Under the pieces are notes generated by a model that saw nothing but the letters and a program-made list of their open reading frames with translations, was not told the origin of the DNA and did no database searches. A DNA stretch of 64,000 nt, from assembly GCF_028993615.1 (NCBI RefSeq), contig NZ_CP118632.1, forward strand, positions 3,906,001 through 3,970,000, written 5' to 3'. Each line of letters starts with the position of its first letter. The stretch's first letter is position 1. Positions 8,444 through 17,187 of this stretch are shown piece by piece. Source of the DNA: Herbaspirillum sp. WKF16 (lineage in GTDB: Bacteria > Pseudomonadota > Gammaproteobacteria > Burkholderiales > Burkholderiaceae_D). The translations under genes and the position numbers were made by a program.

Positions 8444-11044
8444 TCAGTGAGCGCCGAGATAGGCCTTGGCCAGCGCATCGTTGGCGGCGATCTCGGCCGC
8501 CGTGCCCTGCGCCACCACCCGGCCGCCTTCGATCACGTAGGCGCGGTCGGCCAGCGACAAGGCCAGCGCCGCCATCTGGTCCACCAGCACGATGGTCATG
8601 TTCTCGTTGCGCAGGCGGTCCAGCGCCGCGAACAGCTCGGCGATCACCTTGGGCGCCAGGCCCAGCGAGGGCTCGTCCAGCAGCAGCACGCGCGGGCGCG
8701 ACATCAGGCCGCGCGCGATCGCCAGCATCTGCTGCTCGCCGCCGGAGAGCAGGCCGGCGCGCTGGTGCAGGCGTTCGCGCAGGCGCGGGAAGCGGCCCAG
8801 CATCTCTTCCACCCGCGCCTCCACATCCTTGGGATAGAGGAAGGCGCCCAGGCGGATATTGTCCAGCACGGAAAGCTCGGGGAACACCTGCCTCCCTTCC
8901 GGCACCAGCACCACGCCGTGACGCACGATCTGCTCGGCGCGCAGGTGCATCAGGTTCACGCCGCCGGCGTGGATACCGCCCTGGATGGGACGATGCAGGC
9001 CGGCCAGCGCGCGCATCAGGGTCGACTTGCCGGCGCCGTTGGCGCCCAGCAGCGCCACCATCTCGCCCTCCTTCACCTGCAGGTTGATGCCGTGCAGGAC
9101 CGGCTCGGCGCCGTAGCCGGTCACCAGCTCGCCCACCCCCAGCAATTCGCCCGCGCCCTGCGCCGCGGCGCGCGCGGCCGCCGGCGCCTGCTGCGCGCCC
9201 TCGCCCAGGTAGGCCTGGCGCACCGCCGGGTCGTTCTGCACTTCCTGCGGGGTGCCGATGGCCAGGCGCTGGCCGGCGTCCAGCACCACGATGCGGGTGG
9301 AGATCTGCATCACCAGCTCCATGTCGTGCTCGACCACCACTACGCTGATGCCGGCGGCGGCGATCTTTTGCAGCAGCTGCGCCAGCATGCCCTTGTCTTC
9401 GCGCGAGAGGCCGGCGGCCGGTTCGTCCAGCAGCAGCACATCCGGGTCGGCCGCCAGGGCGCGCGCGATTTCCACCAGGCGGCGGTCGACGTGGGCCAGG
9501 TCGGCGGCAGGGATGTCCAGCGCCCCGCGGTAGCCGCAATAGTCCAGCAGGCTGCGGCTGTGCGCCCGCACCTGCGGCGAGGCGAAGCCGTGCGCCGACA
9601 GCAATCCGCCCAGGCGGCCGCGGCCGCAGGCCAGCGCCACGTTGTCGGCCACCGTCAGGCTGCCGAACAGCTGCGAGGTCTGGTAGGTGCGCGCCACGCC
9701 GTGACGGGCGATGCGGAAGGCCGGCAATCCCGCCAGCGGCGTGCCGCCCAGCGCGAAGCCGCCGGCGCTCGGGCGATAGAAACCGGAGAGCATGTTCAGC
9801 GCCGTGGTCTTGCCGGCGCCGTTGGGGCCGATCAGGCTGGTCACGGCCGCCGCCGGCACCTCGAAGCCCAGGCCGCCGACGGCGCGCACCCCGCCGAATA
9901 TCATGGTCAGGCCATCGGCCGACAGGGTGCGGCGCGTGCGCGCGGGCAGGGAGATTTCCTCGGGTCCGACATCGGCCGCCGGCGCCGCCGCGGTCGGCTT
10001 GCGCAGCGCATCGGCCAGCTTGCGCAGCAGGCCGGTGACGCCGTCGGGCGCGATCCACAGCACCAGCAGCAGCAAGGCGCCGAAAAACAGCAGACGATAA
10101 TCCTCCAGGCTGGAAAGCAGCTCCGGCAGCGCGCCGACGATGACGGCGCCGATCACCGGCCCCATGATGGAACCGGAGCCGCCCACCACTACCACCAGCA
10201 CGAACAGGATGGACTGCATGAAACTGAAGGTGTCGGGCGTGACGAAGGTGGAGAGCGGCGCGAACAGGCCGCCGGCCAGGCCGGCCAGCGCGGCCGAGAT
10301 GGCAAAGGCCGCGACCTTGATCACCAGCGGGTTCAGGCCGATCGATTCGGACGCGGTCTCGCTGTCGCGCACCGCGCGCATGGCCGCGCCCCAGCTGCCG
10401 CGCGAAAGCCAGCAATAGCAGGCCAGCACGGCGGCGGCGGTGACCAGGCCCAGCATGGCGACGGCGCGCTCGGCCTGCAGGCCGAAGAAGGCCGGCGCGG
10501 CCAAGCCCATGATGCCGTTCTGGCCGCCGGTGACGTCGCGCATCTCGATGATGACGTGCTGGATGATGAAGCTGAAGGCGATGGTGATCATCGCCAGGTA
10601 AGGCCCCTTCACGCGCAGCGCCGGCAAGGCCAGCAGCGCGCCCAGCGCGCCGGCAGCCAGCGCCGCCAGCGGCCAGGCCAGCCAGAACGACAAGCCGGCC
10701 TTGGTGGTGAGCACCGCGACCGTGTAGGCGCCCACGGCGTAGAAGCCGACGTGGCCGAAGGACATCTGCCCGGTCAGGCCGATCAGCACATTGAGGCCGA
10801 TGCCGACGATGGCCACCAGCGCGATTCCTGCCAGCACGAACACGTAATAACTGTTGACCGACAGCGCCAGCGTGGCGGCGGCGATGAAGCCCAGCGCGCT
10901 CCACGCCAGGGCGGCCGGGCTGCCCAACCCGAGGCGCACGTTGGCGCGCGGGCCGGCGGCGGCCGGGGCGGGAGAAGAGCCGGGGGCGGAAGCCTGCGCC
11001 GCGCGGCGCAGCGCTTCGGTGACCGAATGCGGAAGATTGTTCAT
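8444..11044 (-). CDS. Three-domain branched-chain-type ABC transporter: LivM permease fused to LivG and LivF ATPases
   Basis: One 866-residue reading frame joins three proteins that are usually separate. Residues of about 1-345 form a LivM-type permease (NVLIGLTGQMSFGHVGFYAVG; IMGPVIGAVIVGALPELL). Residues of about 370-615 are ATPase 1, with Walker A GPNGAGKTT and Walker B DVLLLDEPAAG. Residues of about 635-866 are ATPase 2, with GANGAGKST, signature LLSGGEQQM and VLLLDEPSLGLAP. In ATPase 1 the signature position reads LAHVDRRLVEIARALA rather than LSxGQ. Its ATG overlaps the stop of the LivH gene (ATGA). With LivH and the binding protein it should import an amino-acid-like or ureide-like solute; the substrate is inferred from neighbouring hydrolases. 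Confidence 0.93.
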   Translation of the reverse strand: MNNLPHSVTEALRRAAQASAPGSSPAPAAAGPRANVRLGLGSPAALAWSALGFIAAATLALSVNSYYVFVLAGIALVAIVGIGLNVLIGLTGQMSFGHVGFYAVGAYTVAVLTTKAGLSFWLAWPLAALAAGALGALLALPALRVKGPYLAMITIAFSFIIQHVIIEMRDVTGGQNGIMGLAAPAFFGLQAERAVAMLGLVTAAAVLACYCWLSRGSWGAAMRAVRDSETASESIGLNPLVIKVAAFAISAALAGLAGGLFAPLSTFVTPDTFSFMQSILFVLVVVVGGSGSIMGPVIGAVIVGALPELLSSLEDYRLLFFGALLLLVLWIAPDGVTGLLRKLADALRKPTAAAPAADVGPEEISLPARTRRTLSADGLTMIFGGVRAVGGLGFEVPAAAVTSLIGPNGAGKTTALNMLSGFYRPSAGGFALGGTPLAGLPAFRIARHGVARTYQTSQLFGSLTVADNVALACGRGRLGGLLSAHGFASPQVRAHSRSLLDYCGYRGALDIPAADLAHVDRRLVEIARALAADPDVLLLDEPAAGLSREDKGMLAQLLQKIAAAGISVVVVEHDMELVMQISTRIVVLDAGQRLAIGTPQEVQNDPAVRQAYLGEGAQQAPAAARAAAQGAGELLGVGELVTGYGAEPVLHGINLQVKEGEMVALLGANGAGKSTLMRALAGLHRPIQGGIHAGGVNLMHLRAEQIVRHGVVLVPEGRQVFPELSVLDNIRLGAFLYPKDVEARVEEMLGRFPRLRERLHQRAGLLSGGEQQMLAIARGLMSRPRVLLLDEPSLGLAPKVIAELFAALDRLRNENMTIVLVDQMAALALSLADRAYVIEGGRVVAQGTAAEIAANDALAKAYLGAH

Positions 11045-11919
11045 ACCTTTTTCACCTGTGCGCGGCCGAACAGGCCGTTGGGACGGATTGCCAGCACCGC
11101 GATCACCAGTGCGAAGGTGATGATCTGGGTGTAGCCGGAGCCGAGGGTGGCGGTGATCAGCGCCTCGGCGATGCCGAACAGCAGGCCCGCGATCATCACG
11201 CCCCAGGCGCTGGTGATGCCGCCCAGGATGGCCACGGCGAAGGCCTTCAGGCCGAACAGCGTGCCCATGTCGGCGTTGACGTTGAACAGCGGCGCGATCA
11301 GCACGCCGGCCACGCCCGCCAGCAGGGTAGAGAGCGCGAAGGCCGCTGAGATGGCGCGCGTGATCGGGATGCCCATCAGGCGCGCGGCATCGCGGTTCTG
11401 CACCACCGCCAGCAATGCGGTGCCCCAGCGCGTGCGGCGCGAGACGGTGTGCAGCAGCGCGGCCAGCGCCAGGCCGATGGCCGGGATCAGCAGGTGCAGC
11501 GGGTACACGCCCAGGCCGACGCCGCCCACCTCGATGGACGACAGCGCCAGCGGCGAAGGCAGGCTGCGCGGCTCCTTGCCGAAGGTGTGCAGGACCAGGT
11601 TATCCAGCACGATGCCCAGCGCCACGGTCGACATCAGCCAAGCGTTCGAGCCCTGGCGCGCGAAGGGGCGCACCGCCAGCACCTCGACCAGCATGCCGTA
11701 GGCGGCGCACAGCGCCAGCGCCAGCAGCACCGCCAGCCACATCGGCCAGCCCAGCGTCTGCGCGAAGGTGAAGCACAGCACGGCGCCCAGCATCATGGAG
11801 CTGCCCTGCGCGAAATTGACGGTGCCGGAGACGGCATACGTCATGTAAAAACCGAGCGCCATCAGACCGTACATGCTGCCCAGTCCGAAACCGCTGATGA
11901 GTGCCGACAGAAGCAGCAT
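11041..11919 (-). CDS. LivH-type branched-chain ABC transporter permease
   Basis: The 292-residue membrane protein starts MLLLSALISGFGLGSMYGLM at 11919 behind GGGAGAA. It contains MTYAVSGTVNFAQGSSMMLG and GLKAFAVAILGGITSAWGVM, which are hallmarks of LivH permeases. It pairs with the fused LivM domain to form the translocation pore. The stop overlaps the fusion gene's start by 4 nt. A possible upstream extension of 41 codons crosses a TGTTGCG tandem repeat and has no ribosome site, so it is rejected. Confidence 0.93.
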   Translation of the reverse strand: MLLLSALISGFGLGSMYGLMALGFYMTYAVSGTVNFAQGSSMMLGAVLCFTFAQTLGWPMWLAVLLALALCAAYGMLVEVLAVRPFARQGSNAWLMSTVALGIVLDNLVLHTFGKEPRSLPSPLALSSIEVGGVGLGVYPLHLLIPAIGLALAALLHTVSRRTRWGTALLAVVQNRDAARLMGIPITRAISAAFALSTLLAGVAGVLIAPLFNVNADMGTLFGLKAFAVAILGGITSAWGVMIAGLLFGIAEALITATLGSGYTQIITFALVIAVLAIRPNGLFGRAQVKKV

Positions 11920-11964
11920 CTTGTTCTCCCTGTTCCACCGCGACGGCGGCGGATCTTTCCGTTG

Positions 11965-12026
11965 TGTTGCGTGTTGCGTGTTGCGTCGTTCCTGCTGCCG
12001 GGGCCGCCAGGCGCCGCGCGCCTGGC
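11965..12026 (-). other. Tandem TGTTGCG repeat and strong hairpin between binding-protein and permease genes
   Basis: The 126-nt gap holds three perfect tandem copies of TGTTGCG (11965-11985). It also holds a 9-bp hairpin with arms GCCAGGCGC (12006-12014) and GCGCCTGGC (12018-12026) around a 3-nt loop. There is no T run, so it is more likely an mRNA-stabilising or processing hairpin just after the binding-protein gene than a terminator. Such hairpins commonly allow more binding protein than permease. Confidence 0.65.
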
Positions 12027-12045
12027 CGCCTTGCCGCTTCAATGC

Positions 12046-13239
12046 TTACTGGCTCAGGCCCACCGGCAGGATGCGGTTGTCGATGAACTGCGCCCAGACG
12101 TAGTCGTCGGCCTGCAGCGCGTCGTGTACGGTGGGGCTGAACGGCTTGACGTAGGTCTTGATCAGGCCTTCGTAGCGCTCGATCTTGTAGAAGCCTTCGC
12201 GGATCGCGTCGCCGTTGGTGGAGCCGGCACGGGCGATGGCCAGCGCCGCCAGCTGCACGCCGTCATAGGCGTTGGCCACGCCCACCGCCGGGGTGATGTC
12301 GTCCGGGCCCTTGATCGAGGGGTATTTGGCCTTCAGCTCGGCCACCACCTTCTCGCCCACCGGCGAGAGCTTGCCGAAGAAGCTGAAGGTCTGGACGAAG
12401 TGCACGTTCTTCGCGTTCGGTCCGGCCAGCTCGGTGAAGCGGCCGCCGGCCGGGCCCCAGTGCGAGACCACCGGCACCTTCCATCCCATGCGGTCGAGCG
12501 ACTTCACCACCTGCGCCGAGGGTCCGACGTTGCCCACCAGGTAGAGCGTGTCGGCGCCGGCGGCCTTCAGCCGCGAGAGCTGCGGCACCACGTCGACGTC
12601 GCTGGCCTCGAACTTCTCGATGCCGGCCGGCTTCAGGCCCTTCTCCGCCAGCGCGGCGACGATGCCCTTCTCGTTGGATTCGCCCCAGGGGTTGTTGACC
12701 AGGATCAGGCCGGCCTTGCCGCTCTTGAAGGTCTTCTGCGCGTAGTTCAGCATGGCCTTGTCGACCAGCTCATCCACCGCCGAGACGCGGAAGGCGTAGT
12801 TGGGATTGGCGCCGTTCCTGGTCACGCCGGTGCCGGCGGCCCACGGCCCCATGAAGGGCACCTTCTCCTGGTTGGCGATGGGCACGATGGCCATCGACAC
12901 CGGGGTGTCGAGGCCGCCGAACAGCACCGCCACCTTTTCCTTGAAGATCAGCTCGCGCGCGGCTACCACGCCCTTGGCCGGGTTGGCCTCATCGTCGCGG
13001 CGCACCAGTTCCAGCTTGCGGCCGCCCAGGAGGCCGCCCTTGGCGTTGATCTCGTCGATGGCGATGCTCATGCCGCGGGTCAGCGCCTCGCCGGCCTGCG
13101 CGGACTGGCCCGACAGCGCGGTGACCAGGCCGATCTTGATGGTGTCGGCGGCCAGCGCCAGCGGCGCGAATCCGGCTGCTGCGGCGGCGACGGTGGCCGC
13201 GGCGGCGGCGATCAGGGTACGGCGGGTGAAACGGTTCAT
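12046..13239 (-). CDS. Periplasmic substrate-binding protein of the Liv-type ABC transporter
   Basis: The 397-residue protein begins MNRFTRRTLIAAAAATVAAA and has a signal peptide ending near LALAADTI, with a twin-Arg-like RR. The mature part has the LivK-like fold signature IKIGLVTALSGQSAQAGEAL and continues with type I periplasmic-binding motifs. The start at 13239 is preceded by GGAGGGA. It is the first gene of an operon with LivH, the LivM-G-F fusion and hpxZ. The ligand is not evident from sequence; the hydrolase context suggests an amide or ureide. Confidence 0.92.
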   Translation of the reverse strand: MNRFTRRTLIAAAAATVAAAAAGFAPLALAADTIKIGLVTALSGQSAQAGEALTRGMSIAIDEINAKGGLLGGRKLELVRRDDEANPAKGVVAARELIFKEKVAVLFGGLDTPVSMAIVPIANQEKVPFMGPWAAGTGVTRNGANPNYAFRVSAVDELVDKAMLNYAQKTFKSGKAGLILVNNPWGESNEKGIVAALAEKGLKPAGIEKFEASDVDVVPQLSRLKAAGADTLYLVGNVGPSAQVVKSLDRMGWKVPVVSHWGPAGGRFTELAGPNAKNVHFVQTFSFFGKLSPVGEKVVAELKAKYPSIKGPDDITPAVGVANAYDGVQLAALAIARAGSTNGDAIREGFYKIERYEGLIKTYVKPFSPTVHDALQADDYVWAQFIDNRILPVGLSQ

Positions 13240-13341
13240 TTGACTTCCCTCCAGGTTGGCAATGTGTGAATTCGGTGTTCCCGGCATGACTTATGCAAGG
13301 GCTATGCCAAGCGCCGCAGGTGAAGCTAATTTTTGCCGACA

Positions 13342-13369
13342 ATATTGCTTATATATACGAAGCAAATAT
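13342..13369. promoter_or_regulatory. Palindromic candidate operator in the divergent promoter region
   Basis: Between the ABC operon (leftward) and the NTF2/deacetylase/amidase operon (rightward) lies TTGCTT-N9-AAGCAA (13345-13365) centred on an AT-rich TATATA. The symmetry continues outward with one offset base (ATAT on both sides). GCCGACAAT also occurs twice, at 13335-13343 and 13384-13392. A regulator such as the GntR protein encoded at 16196 could bind here and coordinate both operons; that link is inference. Confidence 0.45.
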
Positions 13370-13444
13370 CCTCACTTATTGCCGCCGACAATCAATTTAC
13401 ATTGCAGCCAATAACGCACAAAGCTTGTGCAAGACATGGAGAAA

Positions 13445-13891
13445 ATGATGCACGCCGCACCATCATCAAACACGCCGCAGGACAATCCCCTGCCCTACGA
13501 TCCCGCCGCCCTGGTCGACGAATACCTGCGGGTGCTGATGATCCCGGACCCGGCGGCGGCCCGCCGCTTCGTCTCGCCGGAGCTGAAGATCCGCTTCACC
13601 GGCGGGCGCGAGATGATCGACCCGGCGCAATGCGCGGCCTTCAACGCCGGCCGCTACGGCTGGGTAAAGAAGAAGTTCGAAGGCACCGAAGTCGTGGCCG
13701 GCGCCAGCGCGGAACACGCCGTGGTCTACAACCGCGGCACGCTGTACGGCGTGTGGCCGGACGGCGAAGCCTTCGAAGGCAACCGCTACGTCGACCGCTA
13801 CGTGATCCGCCACGGGCTGATCGTGCAGATGGATGTCTGGAACGACAGCGCCGAGCGCCTGCTGGCGCGCGCCGGCCTGGCCGAGCTGTAA
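13445..13891 (+). CDS. NTF2-like / SnoaL-fold protein
   Basis: About 148 residues with the pattern of a small alpha+beta barrel: YDPAALVDEYLRVLMIPDPA, then FVSPELKIRFTGG, VVAGASAEHAVVYNRGTLYG and YVDRYVIRHGLIVQMDVWND. This is the NTF2-like superfamily, which includes isomerases, dehydratases and non-catalytic partners. The start is ambiguous: GGAG at 13438 serves ATGs at 13445 or 13448, while a GTG at 13427 is less likely. It is the first gene of an operon with a PuuE-like deacetylase and an amidase, 10 nt apart. The reaction cannot be deduced. Confidence 0.8.
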   Translation: MMHAAPSSNTPQDNPLPYDPAALVDEYLRVLMIPDPAAARRFVSPELKIRFTGGREMIDPAQCAAFNAGRYGWVKKKFEGTEVVAGASAEHAVVYNRGTLYGVWPDGEAFEGNRYVDRYVIRHGLIVQMDVWNDSAERLLARAGLAEL

Positions 13892-13901
13892 GGGAGGCCG
13901 C

Positions 13902-14870
13902 ATGCACGCCACCATCCTGCCTCCCGGCGCCGAGGACGCGCTGGGCCGCGATATCGCGCCGCCGCCCTACGGCGCGCTGCGCACGCATGGCCGTTTCGGC
14001 TATTCGGCGATCCACCGCCGGCCGCAATACCGCTGGCCCAACGGCGCGCGCCTGGCGGTCTACCTGGGATTCAACATCGAGCACTTTGCCTTCGGCGAGG
14101 GCCTGGGCGCCAAGCTCGGCCCGGTGTGCCCGGAGCCCGACGTGCTCAACTACGCCTGGCGCGAATACGGCAACCGCGTCGGCGCCTGGCGCTGCCTGGA
14201 GCTGTTCGAGCAACTGGGATTGCCGGCCGGGGCGCTGATCAACACGGCGCTATACGACCATTGCCCGGAACTGGTGGCCGCCTTCGCCGCGCGCGGCGAC
14301 GAGATCATCGGCCATGGCCACACCAACGCGCAGCAGCAGGGCACGCTGGCGCCAGCCGATGAACTGGCGCTGCTGCGCCATTGCCGCGAGCGCATCGCCG
14401 CCGAAAGCGGCGCCGCACCCGGCGGCTGGCTCTCGCCCTGGATCTCGGAAAGCCTGGCCACCCCCGACCTGCTGCGCGAGGCCGGCTACCGCTACAACCT
14501 GAACTGGGCGCACGACGACCAGCCGGTGCGCATGGCCACGCGCGACGGCGGCAGCCTGTGGTCGATCCCCTATCCCCAGGAGCTCAACGATATCCCGATG
14601 ATCGTGGCGCGCCAGATGGACGGCCGCGACTTCGCCCGCATGATCGTCGACAACTTCGACGAGATGCTGGCGCAATCGGCCGCGCAACCGCTGGTGATGG
14701 GCATCGCCCTGCACCCCTACCTGGTCGGCCAGCCCTACCGGCTGCGCCACCTGCGCACGGCGCTGCAGCACCTGGCCGCCGCGCGCGACCGCGGCGACAT
14801 CTGGTTCACCACGCCCGGCGCGATCTGCGCGCACGTGGATGCGCTGGAAGAACTGCGCCAGCCTTTCTGA
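13902..14870 (+). CDS. Polysaccharide-deacetylase-family hydrolase resembling allantoinase PuuE
   Basis: The 322-residue protein begins MHATILPPGAEDALGRDIAP behind GGGAGG. Sequence elements include YRWPNGARLAVYLGFNIEHF, the metal-binding-type EIIGHGHTN, and SPWISESLATPDLLREAGYR. It belongs to the NodB/PuuE branch that acts on amide or ureide C-N bonds rather than on sugars. It lies between an NTF2-fold gene and an amidase in one operon, next to a transporter. A role in hydrolysing a cyclic or linear ureide is plausible, but the substrate is not visible. Confidence 0.85.
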   Translation: MHATILPPGAEDALGRDIAPPPYGALRTHGRFGYSAIHRRPQYRWPNGARLAVYLGFNIEHFAFGEGLGAKLGPVCPEPDVLNYAWREYGNRVGAWRCLELFEQLGLPAGALINTALYDHCPELVAAFAARGDEIIGHGHTNAQQQGTLAPADELALLRHCRERIAAESGAAPGGWLSPWISESLATPDLLREAGYRYNLNWAHDDQPVRMATRDGGSLWSIPYPQELNDIPMIVARQMDGRDFARMIVDNFDEMLAQSAAQPLVMGIALHPYLVGQPYRLRHLRTALQHLAAARDRGDIWFTTPGAICAHVDALEELRQPF

Positions 14871-14883
14871 ACCACCGGACACC

Positions 14884-16125
14884 ATGGAGAAAGCATTGAA
14901 CCCAATCCAGACCGCCGCCACCCCGGGCGCCTTCGACATCGATGACAGGATCGGCGCCTTCGTCCCGCACGGACGCTACCGCCTCGACGGCACGCCTGGC
15001 GGCCCGCTGTCGGGCCTGCGCTTCGGCGTCAAGGACCTGTTCGACATCGCCGGCCAGCCCACCGGCGCCGGCAATCCCGACTGGCAGCGCAGCCACCCCG
15101 TGCCCACGCGCACCAGCGCCGTGGTGCAAACCCTGCTCGACGCCGGCGCCGACATGATCGGCAAGACCCTGACCGACGAGATCGCCTACAGCATCCACGG
15201 CGACAACCACCACTACGGCACGCCGCAGAATGTGGCCGCCCCCGGCCGCGTGCCCGGCGGCTCCTCCAGCGGTTCGGCGGCGGCGGTCGCGGCGCGCCTG
15301 TGCGACTTCGCGCTGGGCACCGACACCGGCGGATCGACCCGCGTGCCGGCCAGCTACTGCGGCGTATGGGGCCTGCGCACCACCTTCGGCCTGCTGTCGT
15401 GCGCGTCGTTGGCGCCGCTCTCGCCCAGCTTCGACACCGCCACCTGGCTGGCGCATGACGCCACCACCTTCGAGCGCGTCGGCCAGACGCTGCTGCCGCA
15501 AACCGGCGGTGTCGCCTTCAAGCGCGCGCTGCTGCCCTTCGACGTGCTGGAGCAGGCGGACGCGGTGTTCCATCCCGCGGTGCATGGCGTCTACGAGATC
15601 CTGCAATCGATGATGCAGGGCGAGCATGCCCGCCTCACCACCGGCGAAGCCGAGCTGGAGAACTGGCGGCGCGCCTATATCAGCGCCTCCGCCTACGACG
15701 CCTGGCAGACCCACAAGGACTGGATCGAACAGCAGAGTCCCGCCTTCGGCCCGGCCGTACAGGGGCGCTGGAACATGGCGCGCGACACCTCCGCGGAAAC
15801 CGCCCAGGCCGCGCGGCAGAAACAGCTGCTGGTGCGCCACCAGGTACGCGCCTTCCTCGGCGCCGACGGCGTGGCGGTGATTCCCTCGGCGGCCAGCGTG
15901 GCGCCGCTGCGCGATGCCACGCCGGAGCAGATCGACGACATCCGCGCGCGCTGCTTCCGCATCACCAGCATCGCCGGCCTGTCGGGCCTGCCGCAGGTCA
16001 GCATCCCGCTGGCCGCGCCCGATGGCCTGCCGATCGGCGTATCATTGCTGGGCCCGGCCGGCAGCGACCTGGCGCTGATCAGGCTGGCCACCACAATCGG
16101 CCAGGCCCTGCCGGCGCGGCGCTGA
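14884..16125 (+). CDS. Amidase-signature family hydrolase
   Basis: The 413 residues carry the Ser-cisSer-Lys triad signature: Lys in GLRFGVKDLFDIAG, the Gly/Ser-rich GRVPGGSSSGSAAAVAA, and the nucleophile Ser in DTGGSTRVPASYCGVWG. The length and the FGVKDLFDIAGQPTGAG start resemble AMI1-type amidases more than the AtzE/HpxY type. The family hydrolyses amides to acid and ammonia. The ATG at 14884 follows only a weak ribosome site. It lies 13 nt after the deacetylase gene and 70 nt before the GntR regulator, so the four genes may be co-transcribed. Confidence 0.92.
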   Translation: MEKALNPIQTAATPGAFDIDDRIGAFVPHGRYRLDGTPGGPLSGLRFGVKDLFDIAGQPTGAGNPDWQRSHPVPTRTSAVVQTLLDAGADMIGKTLTDEIAYSIHGDNHHYGTPQNVAAPGRVPGGSSSGSAAAVAARLCDFALGTDTGGSTRVPASYCGVWGLRTTFGLLSCASLAPLSPSFDTATWLAHDATTFERVGQTLLPQTGGVAFKRALLPFDVLEQADAVFHPAVHGVYEILQSMMQGEHARLTTGEAELENWRRAYISASAYDAWQTHKDWIEQQSPAFGPAVQGRWNMARDTSAETAQAARQKQLLVRHQVRAFLGADGVAVIPSAASVAPLRDATPEQIDDIRARCFRITSIAGLSGLPQVSIPLAAPDGLPIGVSLLGPAGSDLALIRLATTIGQALPARR

Positions 16126-16195
16126 ACGGCCGCCCGCGCCTCGCCGGCAGGAGCGGGCGCGATCCAGAACACGATGCACGAACGATGCACAGACG

Positions 16196-17026
16196 ATGAG
16201 CCAAACCTCTCCACGCAACAACGCCAAAGGCAACACCAAACGCCGCGCCAGCGCCGCCGAAGCGGCGGCGCCCGCCCCCGCCTCGCGCGCCGGCCGTCCG
16301 CGGGTGCGCCACCAGGAACTGGCCGACGCGCCCGCGCTGCAGGCCGACGCCGAGGCCGGCGACGACATCATCACCCGCATCTACAACACGGTCTTCGACA
16401 GCGTGATGAGCCAGCGCCTCGCGCCCGGCACCAAGCTGCCCGAGGCGGCGCTGTGCGAACTGTTCGGCGTGGGCCGCACGGTGGTGCAAAAGGCGCTGCA
16501 GAAGCTGGCGCACGAGCACATCGTCGAGCTGCGCCCCAACCGCGGCGCGGTGGTGGCCATGCCCACGCCGGAGGAGACGCGCGAGATCTTCGAGGCGCGC
16601 CGCGCGCTGGAGGCGGCCATCATGCGGCTGGCGGTGAAGAATGCCACGCGCGCCGACCTGGCCAAGCTGCGGCGCCAGCTGAAGGAAGAGCATGAGGTGA
16701 TGCACAGCTATGCCCAGACCAGCTGGGCCCGGCTAGCGTCGTCGTTCCACATGCGGGTGGCCGAACTGGCGCGCAATCCCACGCTGCAGCGCTACCTCGG
16801 CGAACTGGTCTCGCGCTGCTCGCTGATCGTGGCGCTGCACGAGCCGGCCGGCTACGCCTCCTGCGAACACGAGGAGCACACCCGCATCGTCGACCTTATC
16901 GAACGCGGCGACGAACGCGGCGCCGTGGCGGCGATGGAAGCTCACCTGGTGACGCTGGAGGAGCACATCCACCTGGTGAGCGCCAAGAGCGGCAACAACC
17001 TGGCGCGCATGTTGGGGATGGAATAG
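16196..17026 (+). CDS. GntR-family transcriptional regulator with FCD ligand domain
   Basis: The 276 residues have a basic, disordered N-terminus of about 50 residues. This is followed by a winged-helix domain (about 58-125; LCELFGVGRTVVQKALQKLA) and a helical FCD domain with candidate metal His residues in SSFHMRVAEL, HEEHTRIVDL and HLVTLEEHIH. FCD regulators generally bind small carboxylates. Its place at the end of the hydrolase operon suggests it controls this locus, perhaps through the palindrome at 13345-13365. A rho-independent terminator follows. Confidence 0.92.
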   Translation: MSQTSPRNNAKGNTKRRASAAEAAAPAPASRAGRPRVRHQELADAPALQADAEAGDDIITRIYNTVFDSVMSQRLAPGTKLPEAALCELFGVGRTVVQKALQKLAHEHIVELRPNRGAVVAMPTPEETREIFEARRALEAAIMRLAVKNATRADLAKLRRQLKEEHEVMHSYAQTSWARLASSFHMRVAELARNPTLQRYLGELVSRCSLIVALHEPAGYASCEHEEHTRIVDLIERGDERGAVAAMEAHLVTLEEHIHLVSAKSGNNLARMLGME

Positions 17027-17048
17027 GCGTTTTTTCCGCATCAAAGAG

Positions 17049-17085
17049 AAACGGCATTGCCTGTGATGGGCAATGCCGTTTTTTG
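17049..17085 (+). terminator. Rho-independent terminator after the GntR gene
   Basis: The arms ACGGCATTGCC and GGCAATGCCGT form an 11-bp stem with a 7-nt loop, preceded by an A-rich stretch and followed by a T run. It lies 23 nt after the GntR stop. Confidence 0.9.
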
Positions 17086-17187
17086 TTGAGGGGAGGAAGG
17101 CAATGACGCTTGGGGGCCGGCCTTCGCGGGGACGACGAGTAGTGGGCGACTCGCACCAATGACGCCCGATGCCATCGCCTGCCTGTC

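Noticed and set aside
14884..16125. Assigning the amidase as HpxY/AtzE
   Set aside because: Its start and length look more like AMI1-type amidases, and no AtzG/HpxX-like small partner is adjacent.
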